Assembly: GCF_954871325.1 (NCBI RefSeq)
Contig: NC_088776.1
Coordinates: forward strand, 18,290,052 to 18,354,051
Origin: Gordionus sp. m RMFG-2023
Taxonomy: Eukaryota; Nematomorpha; Gordioida; Chordodea; Parachordodidae
DNA: 64,000 bases
Reading direction: 5' to 3'
How positions within the stretch are numbered: the stretch's first letter is position 1; each line of letters starts with the position of its first letter. The notes below the pieces were generated by a model that was not told where the DNA came from, did no database searches, and was given only the letters and a program-made list of their open reading frames with translations. This document shows positions 23,353-33,427 of the stretch, piece after piece. A program made the position numbers and the translations under genes.

Positions 23353-25476
23353 AAATATTTCTGCATAATAAATCTATTTATTATATCATGTATTATATTT
23401 TTAGCTTCTGGTGGCCAAATATGAAATAGGATGTGGTTTATTTTGTAAAATGTTGTGATATTAGCCAGCTAGCAACACAAGATTTGACAAAACTAACAAT
23501 GAGTTGCATTCAATTCCTATTCCAACAAAGTTATTAAAGTTGATTACATAACAAATCCTTAATTTGAAAATTTTTATAGTTTGGTCATTATAATTGTTTC
23601 TAATTTTTGTTTATGTATTTTATATTTTCATTTGTAGCCTTATTAATGATCTGTCCATTATAGCTTATATGTATGTGGCACTTGTTTTTATTAGTAATGT
23701 TGGTTTCATATATTGAACCATTTAAAGTTTATTGAATTTTTTTACAAGAAATATATCATATATTCATTTTTAGTTTCTTTAAGGTTAATATAACATTCCA
23801 AAATAAGAATATAATTTGCATATAATATAATAATTAAAACTTATAATCTGTAAATATAATAAATAAAATTAATATAGTCCCCTTCAATCTCAGGTAAAAA
23901 TTGATTTTTATATCATAATTTCATTTTTTAGCTAATTTAGATTTTACCTCATTCTTTATTATTATGTTTTTTTTCAGCTGCAATCATAAATAATGGTAAG
24001 CAGCTTTACTTTATTACATGACACCTAACCTCCTAATGGAGTATATAATATAACAACAATCTTTTATTTTACAAAAGGTATGGACACAAATAGGTGTTGA
24101 TTTAAGTGCTTTGTCTGAGAGTGAGGATGGCTATAAATACATTGCTGTAGCAGTTGATTATTTCAGAAAATATATTGTAGCCATGCCTTTAAAAAATAAA
24201 ACAGCAAAATCGGTATTGCGCTTCCTTTACTCGTTACTATGCACACATGGTAGGGCAAAAGTATAATAAATTTGGTAATAAAATATTAATATTATATATA
24301 GAATCAAATTAATGATCAAGGACGTGAGTTTGTGAATGAAATAAGCAATAATTTTCACAAACTCATAGGGACCATAGGCAAATGGCATGGTTGAAAGAGT
24401 GAATAGGACAATCCAAAATGCACTACCAAAGTGTATTAAGGATAATCAATTAATTTGGACAGATGCCTTGCCTGGCATAATATTTGCCTATGACACTTTT
24501 CTACACGAATCTTTGAAATTTACACCATATGAGCTGATGTATGATAGAAAAGCAAAACAAGCTTATGGGGTATGATAAATCTCATTTTATAATATACTAT
24601 ATATTATGTCTCTATTTAAGATTGACGAGGAAGAAAATATTGATCCTTACAATGTACCTGAAGCAGATTTGGAATCTTGTTTTCAAGATACAGTTTCCAG
24701 GATTAATGATATTCATGAGATAGCTGCTGGCAATATAGATCTTGCTCAGCTTAAACAGCAGAGGGATTATAGAAGTCGTAATGCTGGTAGAAATAACAAT
24801 TATTTAGTCAATGATCAAGTGCTTATTTGGAACAGCCGTCGGGCTGATAGGAAAGGTGGTAAAATGACCAGACCTTGGATGGGCCTTTATACAATATTTA
24901 GGATTCTTAAAAGTGAAATTTATCATTATTATTAAATTATTTTTAATATTTAGGCAATGTTGAGCTCATGAATGCTAACGGTAGCATTTTAAAGAGCAAA
25001 GAAAATATATGTAATATAAAACATTACTTTGCAAGAAAAGGTATATAATTATCTTAATTACTTAGTAATATACATATATTTTAGATGATAAAAACTCTGA
25101 AGTAGTGAGTTATAATGAGGAGTTAAATGCTCAAGTCACTTGAACTGTATTATTTATAAAACTCACAATAATTTTTTTAAATATTTAGTGTCAAAATTAC
25201 TCAACACGATTATTGGGGAAGAGAATAAGAATTGTGAAGACCAAAAATATAAAATATTTATTATTATATGTATTTTTAAGATGATGCAGATTTTAAGAGG
25301 ATAAAGATATTAAATGATGAAACGAAGATGGTAGAGCTTGGTAGCCATCGAGAAAATAGTAATATTTTTATAAATCGATATAATTTGTTTTTTAAATTAT
25401 TAGTTATGCCTTCTAATCCTAATATACCAGCTGTAATTGACAAAGTAGGACTGTTTATTGAGAAAGGTATTAATAT

Positions 25477-26103
25477 GTGTTATTATTTAATTATGCATAT
25501 TTTTTAGATAATGAATTGACAGTAGAGACTGTAATTTCTAAGAAAGATGATGCAAATCTATTTCTTCCCACCAACAGAATATGGAAAATTTATCATTCTG
25601 AACGTTTTCATTTTGCGATCAAGAAAAGATATCCAAAATATGATAATGGTGTAATGGGAGATAATTTTTCTACCGAGCGGATTATTGGTGATGGAAATGG
25701 TCTCTTCAGGTATACATATTTAAAATAAATTATTGTTAATCATTATTGTAGATGTATAAGCAAAGAAGTTTGTGATGACGAATGCCAATACGATTTTCTG
25801 AGACAGCAATGCATTCTCTTTATGAGAAGCAAGGATATTGTTGAGCAGATGGAGGGGTTTTTGGGAGAACCCGTAACAAATATTTGGAGAGAACAGGCAT
25901 GGCTCAAAATGCAACTTATGGAACAGACGTGGAGATAGTTGCATTGGCAACTATGCTTCAAACAAATATAATTATCCATACCATTTATAAATGGGCATAT
26001 TACACGCCAATTAAAAAAATTAAGATACATTAAAAAATTTAATTTGAATATATATTTAAGAAATTATCGCAAACATTTTGACCGCATAATAAATTTTAAT
26101 TAA
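25477..26103 (+). pseudogene. OTU cysteine protease domain of the intron-bearing Ginger1-like copy
   Basis: The exon reading DNELTVETVISKKDD...IIGDGNGLFR is spliced over a 44-bp intron (about 25,709-25,752) to CISKEVCDDECQYDFLRQQCI..., ending near KHFDRIINFN. OTU proteases use DGNC and a C-terminal His. Here the Cys is Gly and a frame break follows EQTWR, so the domain is inactive. Confidence 0.65.
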
Positions 26104-26109
26104 TCTTAT

Positions 26110-26430
26110 TTATATCGTATATATTTATATCGCATATCTTATTTATATCGCATATCTTTATATCGCATGTCTTGTTTATATCGTACGTCTTGTTTATATT
26201 GCATATCTTTATAACGCATGTCTTATTTATATTGTATATCTTTACACGACAGTCATAAATGTCTGTATTAATAAAAATATTATATTTAATCTTTACATAT
26301 CAGTCATAAATGTCAGTATTATTTAAAATATTATATTTAATCCTTACACGTCAGTCATAAATGTCAATATCACTAAAATATTATATTAAATCTTAACATG
26401 TCAGTCATAAATGTCAATATCACTAAATTG
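26110..26430. repeat. Two tandem arrays at the 3' end of the Ginger1-like copy
   Basis: About 26,110-26,235 holds a short unit around tcttatttatatcgcatat (near 20 bp). About 26,240-26,430 holds four copies of a 55-60 bp unit with cagtcataaatgtca and aatattatattaatc-like words. Confidence 0.75.
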
Positions 26431-26581
26431 GAATTTATTTAAAACGGAATTCATTTAGAACGTTGCACCGGTGTATTATTGTAGAAACAATACCATCTAA
26501 AATCAATACGGTATTGATTCTACAATATTGTAAAAACAATACGGTATTGATAATTTATGACCGAACCTCAGCTTTTACGAA

Positions 26582-26830
26582 TCAAATTGAAATTTTTTAA
26601 GAATACCGTATACAAATTGTTACTACCGTTTACAATTGAAATTTTTTAAGAATATTGTATACAAATTGTTACTACCGTTTACAAATTTTTGAATATCCAT
26701 ATATAGAAACAGGAGAACAATCAAATTGAAATTTTTATACAAATTGTTACTACCGTTTATAATTTTTAAATATCCATATATAGAAACAGGAGAACAAATT
26801 AGTACACAGGAGAACAAATTAGTATATTTA
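26582..26830. repeat. Tandem repeats near the left end of the composite
   Basis: Copies of acaaattgttactaccgttt, then aatatccatatatagaaaca and ggagaacaa, recur three times with deletions. Confidence 0.7.
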
Positions 26831-27074
26831 AATTATAATTATAAATTTATATCAATTAATATAGATACAGGAGAACAAGTTAGTACATTTTATTTTCTAT
26901 TGCTATACTGTAAATTTTATTTGTACACACAATTAATCCTAAATCATGGTTAGACCTCGTATTACTCAAGGAACGTTTGCAGGGAATAGACCCCCTCTTG
27001 ATACCGCTAACCTACCTCTAGGACAGAGCCCGAATTAGGACGGCACTAATCTCATTCTTACGCCTGACAATTCA

Positions 27075-27731
27075 ATGGACGCTGTCCCCGTCGATCCCAG
27101 TACCCGTGCTATTATCTTAGCGATGAACGCCATTTCCGATCGCATGGCAGCACTTTCTACACAAGTAAACCAGGACCGACAGCGACAACGTACCCCGTCA
27201 CCTAGACACACGTCTACTCCGAGGGAAAGAGCCCCACAAGTGATTGGTACACAGACTAACGAGGCGCCGCCACCGCCAGCCACACCAGGAGCACCGCCTA
27301 CGTTGCCCTTGGTCCAGCTCGAACCGCCAGCGACATCCGCTGAGGCCTACGATAGACTTATGAAAGTTTGGGCAGGCTTACAGCAAGATCTCTTAGAGCC
27401 CAGATGCAAGGCTAACGACAGAGATCGTCACGAGATCAAGCACATCGCTGAAGTGTTGGAGCTCCTGTCGCCGGAATCCGACATCAGAATACTGAAGGTT
27501 CAAGCCAAAAGAATTCGAGTGCTAGCGCTGGCCATCCACTGGAACTGGAAGACCGCTAGAAACAATGATGCCTCGTATCAAGAGAAATTCTTATGCGGGG
27601 AAAACATCACCGTTTATCAGGACACCTTGCCCTTTCGAGACAGGAACCGAACAGGCCCCGCTACCTCCAGTTACCGTAAGCGCCCCGAAAGGAAGGATGC
27701 GGCCCCCGCCAGGGGCAAGAAAAGGAAGTAA
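27075..27731 (+). CDS. ORF1 of the RT element, Gag-like
   Basis: 218 residues. The N-terminal half has a helical start and a Pro/Arg-rich linker (RQRQRTPSPRHTSTPRER). The middle is helical and charged (DRDRHEIKHIAEVLELL), and the C-terminus is basic (RKRPERKDAAPARGKKRK). Size, order and basic tail fit the nucleic-acid-binding ORF1 of DIRS-like elements; no zinc knuckle is present. It overlaps the RT frame by about 170 bp in a different frame, as related elements commonly do. Confidence 0.5.
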   Translation: MDAVPVDPSTRAIILAMNAISDRMAALSTQVNQDRQRQRTPSPRHTSTPRERAPQVIGTQTNEAPPPPATPGAPPTLPLVQLEPPATSAEAYDRLMKVWAGLQQDLLEPRCKANDRDRHEIKHIAEVLELLSPESDIRILKVQAKRIRVLALAIHWNWKTARNNDASYQEKFLCGENITVYQDTLPFRDRNRTGPATSSYRKRPERKDAAPARGKKRK

Positions 27732-29880
27732 CGACTCGGTCGCACTCCCGATTCCTCTTCTATCATCTTCCTCCTCTTCTCTACCACTATCTCTTCTACC
27801 TCCTTCTACTAACAACCCACCGGTACATCCAGGGGTTACCGGTCCGAGCAACGGCCCACCGGCTCGAAGGGCGGGAACATCTCAGCCCCCTAGCTGGCTA
27901 ACTATAGTAAATAAATTTCTTAGGGAGCTGAGGCATCAGATGTTTTCGCCGACAGACACTGACAGGGACAGTGATGCACCGGATTCCGCAATAGACAACA
28001 ATCATACCCCTGTGTGCAACATCCCTGAAGTTAGCCCTTCGTCAGCATCGGATATTCCCTCATTCCTATCGGAGGACTCTGGAATACCCGAATGGTGGAC
28101 ACCCAGTCCCCTCTCTGACTCACTACCATCGAGTAGTTCGGCGGAAAGCAGCGAAGCTCGGTCAATCATCTCGGAACTACAAGACTCCGTCTATAGCACC
28201 GATGATGAACCTGGTATGCCCCAGGGAGGCGCCTCAAGCACACCCAACATTTCCGATATCCTTAATGGTATCGTTGTCGGGGGTCCTAGAAGTACCTTTT
28301 CGGACGAACAGCTAGCCGCTCGCCCTAGCCTCAATATTAGCAACGCAAGACTTACAGTGGGACCACTGATGTCACCCTTCACTAGAAGAGTTGCTGAGAG
28401 AGGATTTCGCCCGCGCATCGATCACCTTAAAATAAACAATAATAATAACATATACTTCAAACACAATACCCGCGCGGGCGTACACAATAAATACCACGAC
28501 ATCGTAAGACAACTCATTGTCGCCAATGTCATCGAGCCGGCTGACGGGACCAAATTGTTCCCCGCTTTTCGTGATTCCCAAAGGAAATGGGCGCCCAGAG
28601 TTATCAGCGACTTTTCCGAAGTCTCTAAGAACTTCCTGCACTACCCCTTTCGTTTGAGATCATCCCGCTTGTGTCAGCCACGCTGCAGGCGTCTTATGCC
28701 GGCAAAATGGACATTAGGTCGTCTACCCATGGGAGCATCCTTCAGCCCCTACTGCCTCCAATCCATAATCCTAGATGCATGCGCTAAAACCGTCAAGAAA
28801 GCCAACTACAACGTCTATTTGGACGACATTCTGATCTATGGGCCCAACGAAAATGACGTTAAGTGGTCAACTCGATCGCTACGCTGCACTCTCGAAGGCT
28901 GGGGTTTGCAAATAGCGCCAGAGAAATCAGTGTTGGATCCTACACCGCGGATCACCTACCTAGGTGTTCCCATTAACTTGACCAACAAAACTGTCTCCGC
29001 GGATACTGGTACGAGAAGAAGACTACTCAAGTGCCTAGAAGTCTTCCGGCGACACTCTTACCAGCACCTCGACATAGAAATTGAGCTTGCAGCCAGGGTC
29101 CTAGGGGTTGTCAATCACTACGCTTACACCATAACGGGTATGTCAAGGCTTTTTTCCCCCTACTACGTCACAATGAATAGCGGACAACTAACCCCAGTAG
29201 TGGACACCTTCCTAGCTTTCACCAAAGCGCGCCTAATCATCGATGTGTTAGCGACACCCATGCCCTTACATTACTATGCAAACTCACCCGTATACGTCGA
29301 CGCATCTAATTCCCACATGGATATTAACTTCTGGGAAACCGACAACCTCTCGGTAGCATACAGTGAAGCATACCTCCTCTTCAACATTCCAATACACGCA
29401 ATATCCCATATCAATGGCAAAGAAATTTTAGCGGTCGGCATGGGTGCAATTATGGCAATACACCGTAACAATGTACACCCAATGGTCTTCACGGACTCAT
29501 CAGTGGCATACTATACCTTTAGGAAAGGAGGCTCGCGATCCCCATCACTAGAAATCATCATCACTCAGATTATGATCAAATTAGGATTGCCCAACTTCAC
29601 TGCCATCTCCCAAAATATACAATGGATCCCCACTGAAGACAATCCAGCCGATCTACCATCGAGAACCTGGATGGCACCAAGGAGACACTTAGGACTCTTC
29701 GAAGGCCCCATATTGGAAGGAGCAATCTTACTTCAGCAAGACGACGAATCTCTATTCGGGCCCCAGTCTAGCCAAGATACCCCTTCGCTAATATCCAACC
29801 TATCGATACCTGATAATGACGCAACTACCGTCTCGTACAATTGGGATCAACTATCCATTTCTTCCCAAGACCTGGCCTGA
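27565..29880 (+). CDS. ORF2 of the RT element, reverse transcriptase-RNase H
   Basis: 771 residues. Residues 1-250 are Ser/Pro-rich low complexity. RT motifs follow: LGRLPMGASFSP, then NVYLDDILIYG with the catalytic Asp pair, then the TYLGVPI thumb-side motif. RNase H follows with an Asp (VYVDAS), a Glu (GKEILAV) and an Asp (VFTDSS). Codon use is GC-rich, unlike host genes. The polymerase would copy element RNA, and the linked RNase H would remove it. No recombinase domain follows before the stop. The frame is open, but some conserved RT parts look shortened. Confidence 0.7.
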   Translation: MMPRIKRNSYAGKTSPFIRTPCPFETGTEQAPLPPVTVSAPKGRMRPPPGARKGSNDSVALPIPLLSSSSSSLPLSLLPPSTNNPPVHPGVTGPSNGPPARRAGTSQPPSWLTIVNKFLRELRHQMFSPTDTDRDSDAPDSAIDNNHTPVCNIPEVSPSSASDIPSFLSEDSGIPEWWTPSPLSDSLPSSSSAESSEARSIISELQDSVYSTDDEPGMPQGGASSTPNISDILNGIVVGGPRSTFSDEQLAARPSLNISNARLTVGPLMSPFTRRVAERGFRPRIDHLKINNNNNIYFKHNTRAGVHNKYHDIVRQLIVANVIEPADGTKLFPAFRDSQRKWAPRVISDFSEVSKNFLHYPFRLRSSRLCQPRCRRLMPAKWTLGRLPMGASFSPYCLQSIILDACAKTVKKANYNVYLDDILIYGPNENDVKWSTRSLRCTLEGWGLQIAPEKSVLDPTPRITYLGVPINLTNKTVSADTGTRRRLLKCLEVFRRHSYQHLDIEIELAARVLGVVNHYAYTITGMSRLFSPYYVTMNSGQLTPVVDTFLAFTKARLIIDVLATPMPLHYYANSPVYVDASNSHMDINFWETDNLSVAYSEAYLLFNIPIHAISHINGKEILAVGMGAIMAIHRNNVHPMVFTDSSVAYYTFRKGGSRSPSLEIIITQIMIKLGLPNFTAISQNIQWIPTEDNPADLPSRTWMAPRRHLGLFEGPILEGAILLQQDDESLFGPQSSQDTPSLISNLSIPDNDATTVSYNWDQLSISSQDLA

Positions 29881-30127
29881 CATACGTCAATCAAAAATCA
29901 CAGCAATAAACAACACTTAGCTAGAACGATTCATCCCTCAATATTTATTTACATAAATAGTTATTATTACGCTAATTATATTCATTGTTTATTTTCTATT
30001 GCTATACTGTAAATTTTTGATTGACTTATTTTAACAATAAAGGCCTTAGGGACATCAAAGACATAAAGGCCAAGATGTCCGGTTATCTCCATGTTTTGCC
30101 TGAAAGGGCAAAACATAGCAAGGAACC

Positions 30128-32257
30128 TGTAGGATTGTGAAAGCAATACCCATTGTAGTTTCAATACCGTATTGATATTATCATTGTAGATTCAATACCG
30201 TATTGTTTTTACAATATTGTAGAATCAATACCGTATTGGTTTTAAAATACGTTTTCATCGCTTCAAATATATTGGCGGCCATTAAAATTGTAAAATATTT
30301 ATTATTATACATTTAATTATCGCTTCAAATATGTTGGCGGCCATTAAAATTGTAAAATATTTATTATTATACATTTAATTTTCGCTTCAAATATGTTGGA
30401 GGCCATTAAAATTGTAAAATATTTATTATTATATATTCTTTTCATCGCTTCAAAAATATTGGCGGCCATTTTCGATTTGTAAAATATTTATTTTAAATAG
30501 ATTTAACTTTTTTGAAATTTTTTGAATTACATAGATTAAAATATATATTGTAAACATGTTAAATTAATTTCAGTGAAGATGTACCAAAAGTGACAATTGT
30601 CATATTGTAAAATATTTATTTTTTAATCGCGTCAAAAATATTGACGGCCATTTTAGATTTGTAAAAAATCTATTTTATATATTTAATAGTTAAAATATAT
30701 TTAAATGATTTTCTATTCTTTTATATAATTTTTTTAAGGAATTTATATTTTACTATTCTTTATATCCTGTATATTTTTATTTTTTTTACTCATATTTAAT
30801 AATTTTCTCCTTATGGTTAAAATGATATTGTTTGTTCAACTCCATCCTGTAGAAAATTGTAATTAAGAACAATGTACACAAATTTTCTTCATTTACCATC
30901 TTATTATTGGGATCAAGCCTTAAAATTTTAATAAACAAGCTTAAGCTAATCACAGATATGAGGGTTTCTATTACAACAAAGGATCTCAATCATTATCTCT
31001 ATCACTATTATTATGCGATCATTGCCTGTTGGCTCATCTTAAAATCTTCATTCCTATCTCAAGCCTTAAAATTTTAATAGACAAAAGCTAAATTAAGTCA
31101 AAGCATCTCAATAAATATCTATTACTGAAATATGTTTTAATCATTTCCTGTTGGCTTCTTAATCGTCATTTCATTTTTTAGTTGCATATATAATTTTATT
31201 TCTATCTGATTAAAATTACATTTATATTTATGGAACACAAAATATTTTATAAAATCAAATTATGTTTTATATTATTCTTTTAAACTGTAATAACTATTTT
31301 TAGTTGTATATATATTTTTTATTGCAATAAAAGACTGATTTCTTAATACTATATAAATAAAAAGGATATATCATTTTATTTCAAAAATACAAGAAAAATA
31401 TTATAAAAAGAAAATATATCCCAATAACGGAAACATGATTATTACAAATTGAGTATATATTATATTATAACACGATTAAAATGATCAGAAGTCGCATTTA
31501 TTAAATATATATTTAAATTAAAATTTTTTATACAGTTATTTTTTAATAATGAGGAGTATGTAATGTATTTCATCTCATTTCCATTTTTGCAATATATAAT
31601 GATAGGTGTTTGAAAAAATGTGGCAGATGCTACAATATCTAGTTCATCTGCCCACGTTCCAAGTTGATATTTTTTTGTATCAACTATATGTGTGATTATA
31701 TCTTTTCCAATAAAATCACTAAAAATATCTTTATTTTCAAAATGCATCATATAAGAGGTAATAGACCCCCTTATAATTGCATGGTGATCTTCACTCCCTG
31801 AGATTTCTTTGCTTAAGCACCGATAAAAACAATTACCGTCACCAAGAACTATCTCAAAATTAGGAGGATAACTTAAATTTTTAGTTTTATCATTGCTTTC
31901 TGTTAATAAAGAATATGGGATGCCCAACCTCTTAGCATGATATTTCTTCCATGCATAATTGGTGGCAAGGTAAGGTAACGGAGAAGTATCAGGCTCCTTA
32001 TATAATATTATCTTAATATCGGTAGAATCTTCTTTTGCCTCATCTCCGTTATTAGATTGTTGGATGTAGGGCTTAAGGTTACACCCGTTATATTTTTGCT
32101 TTAATGGAGTATTATCTTTATTACTCACACTATAAATATCTTTATCATGTATTTTATCAATTACATATGGACCAAGCCAAGGATCAGACATTTTTCCACC
32201 CTTTCGATCCGCACGACGGGAGTTCCAGATTAGGACCAGTTGTCCAACTTCATACGA
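30128..32257 (-). repeat. Left arm of the Ginger1 palindrome
   Basis: This 2.1-kb arm is the reverse complement of 32,630-34,677, including the terminal TGTAGGATTG, the caatacggtattg repeats, the OTU gene and its flanks. In coding parts the arms are nearly identical; the size difference comes mainly from repeat-copy number in the ggcggccatt array. Outside this end the sequence is AACC, not CCGG. Confidence 0.9.
30250..30490. repeat. 60-bp tandem array in the palindrome arm
   Basis: Four copies of cgcttcaaatatgttggcgg, then ccattaaaattgtaaaatat-type words. The mirror copy at about 34,395-34,545 has lost parts of the repeats. Confidence 0.75.
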
Positions 32258-32263
32258 TTTCAA
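31460..32263 (-). CDS. Integrase C-terminus plus OTU protease, left palindrome arm
   Basis: 267 residues, starting inside the GPY/F-type module (SYEVGQLVLIWNSRRADR, DPWLGPYVI). The OTU domain has its catalytic context (VLGDGNCFYR) and a C-terminal His (ATSDHFNRVI). It is almost identical to the right-arm protein and lacks the integrase core, because the palindrome starts at this point. OTU domains remove ubiquitin; in Ginger1 elements the role is unproven. Confidence 0.75.
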   Translation of the reverse strand: MKSYEVGQLVLIWNSRRADRKGGKMSDPWLGPYVIDKIHDKDIYSVSNKDNTPLKQKYNGCNLKPYIQQSNNGDEAKEDSTDIKIILYKEPDTSPLPYLATNYAWKKYHAKRLGIPYSLLTESNDKTKNLSYPPNFEIVLGDGNCFYRCLSKEISGSEDHHAIIRGSITSYMMHFENKDIFSDFIGKDIITHIVDTKKYQLGTWADELDIVASATFFQTPIIIYCKNGNEMKYITYSSLLKNNCIKNFNLNIYLINATSDHFNRVII

Positions 32264-33427
32264 AACCTAATGTTAAAGGTTTTAGGAAATGAACAGACCC
32301 AGTGGATTAAAGTTCTTCCAGGTGTACTGTTTGCAATGAGAACAAGTGTACACAAATCAACAGGATTTACCCCATTTTATATGTTATATGGTCGGAATGC
32401 AAAGCTTTCATCAGACTTAAATTCCACAACTAAGCCTGATATTGTTAAGGAAATAAATAATGATCCTGAAAACTCTTATGTAAATAATATTGATAATGAC
32501 TTTGACGAGAGTGAATTGTTAAATAGAATAATGAGCATGTCAGTCGTATGGAAAAAGGCGAAAGAAAATATAATTGTTGCCCAAGATAGACAAAAAAGAG
32601 ATTATCAAAAAAGGCAAAAGGATAAAATATCGTATGAAGTTGGACAACTGGTCCTAATCTGGAACTCCCGTCGTGCGGATCGAAAGGGTGGAAAAATGTC
32701 TGATCCTTGGCTTGGTCCATATGTAATTGATAAAATACATGATAAAGATATTTATAGTGTGAGTAATAAAGATAATACTCCATTAAAGCAAAAATATAAC
32801 GGGTGTAACCTTAAGCCCTACATCCAACAATCTAATAACGGAGATGAGGCAAAAGAAGATTCTACCGATATTAAGATAATATTATATAAGGAGCCTGATA
32901 CTTCTCCGTTACCTTACCTTGCCACCAATTATGCATGGAAGAAATATCATGCTAAGAGGTTGGGCATCCCATATTCTTTATTAACAGAAAGCAATAATAA
33001 AACTAAAAATTTAAGTTATCCTCCTAATTTTGAGATAGTTCTTGGTGACGGTAATTGTTTTTATCGGTGCTTAAGCAAAGAAATCTCAGGGAGTGAAGAT
33101 CACCATGCAATTATAAGGGGGTCTATTACCTCTTATATGATGCATTTTGAAAATAAAGATATTTTTAGTGATTTTATTGGGAAAGATATAATCACACATA
33201 TAGTTGATACAAAAAAATATCAACTTGGAACGTGGGCAGATGAACTAGATATTGTAGCATCTGCCACATTTTTTCAAACACCTATCATTATATATTGCAA
33301 AAATGGAAATGAGATGAAATACATTACATACTCCTCATTATTAAAAAATAACTGTATAAAAAATTTTAATTTAAATATATATTTAATAAATGCGACTTCT
33401 GATCATTTTAATCGTGTTATAATATAA
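32240..33427 (+). CDS. Integrase C-terminal part plus OTU protease, right palindrome arm
   Basis: 395 residues. The first residues come from the opposite arm. Real homology starts at NEQTQWIKVLPGVLFAMRTS, just past the integrase catalytic Glu, and continues through GFTPFYMLYGR, the GPY/F motif (DPWLGPYVI) and a complete OTU domain (GDGNCFYR; SDHFNRVI). The core with the DD of the DDE triad is missing, so it cannot act as a transposase alone. The frame is uninterrupted, although the homologous stretch at 24.4-26.1 kb is split by several introns. Confidence 0.8.
   Translation: MSNFIRFQNLMLKVLGNEQTQWIKVLPGVLFAMRTSVHKSTGFTPFYMLYGRNAKLSSDLNSTTKPDIVKEINNDPENSYVNNIDNDFDESELLNRIMSMSVVWKKAKENIIVAQDRQKRDYQKRQKDKISYEVGQLVLIWNSRRADRKGGKMSDPWLGPYVIDKIHDKDIYSVSNKDNTPLKQKYNGCNLKPYIQQSNNGDEAKEDSTDIKIILYKEPDTSPLPYLATNYAWKKYHAKRLGIPYSLLTESNNKTKNLSYPPNFEIVLGDGNCFYRCLSKEISGSEDHHAIIRGSITSYMMHFENKDIFSDFIGKDIITHIVDTKKYQLGTWADELDIVASATFFQTPIIIYCKNGNEMKYITYSSLLKNNCIKNFNLNIYLINATSDHFNRVII
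32258..32629. other. Spacer at the palindrome centre
   Basis: 372 bp of unique integrase sequence separate the two arms. They encode the post-core region (from about NEQTQW to QKRDYQKRQKDK) on the plus strand only. Confidence 0.85.

Larger units (their letters stand above)
22790..26467 (+). mobile_element. Ginger1-like DNA transposon, intron-bearing copy
   Basis: Encodes a gypsy-type integrase fused to an OTU protease, the defining Ginger1 plan. Parts: HHCC finger (AAHFGITKTYSKL, FWWPNMK, FVKCCDIS), core with all three acidic residues in context (GVDLSAL about 24,095; NDQGREF about 24,315; MVERVNR about 24,390), GPY-type region (PWMGLY about 24,880) and OTU domain (about 25,680-26,090). At least five introns with TTTAG acceptors split the gene. 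Decay is visible: a second finger Cys is Ser, part of the core before the catalytic Glu is deleted, and GDGNG has Gly where the OTU catalytic Cys should be. The finger exon is duplicated. The right end abuts CCGG at 26,468; no matching left end was found. Confidence 0.75.
26888..30017 (+). mobile_element. GC-rich reverse transcriptase element, DIRS-like
   Basis: An RT/RNase H element of about 3 kb, far more GC-rich than everything around it. A 30-bp direct repeat (starting tttattttctattgctat) lies at 26,888-26,917 and 29,988-30,017, just outside the two reading frames. The RNase H region reads TDSSVAYYTFRKGGSRSPSL and WIPTEDNPADLPSR; the GG-x-RS word is typical of DIRS-type elements. No integrase, tyrosine recombinase or methyltransferase was found. 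It looks recent, nearly whole across RT-RNase H apart from one or two breaks. A hepadnavirus-like or other RT lineage is not excluded. Confidence 0.6.

Noticed and set aside
26623-26953. Small frames in the left-end repeats of the composite
   Set aside because: They arise from tandem repeats and have no recognisable domain.
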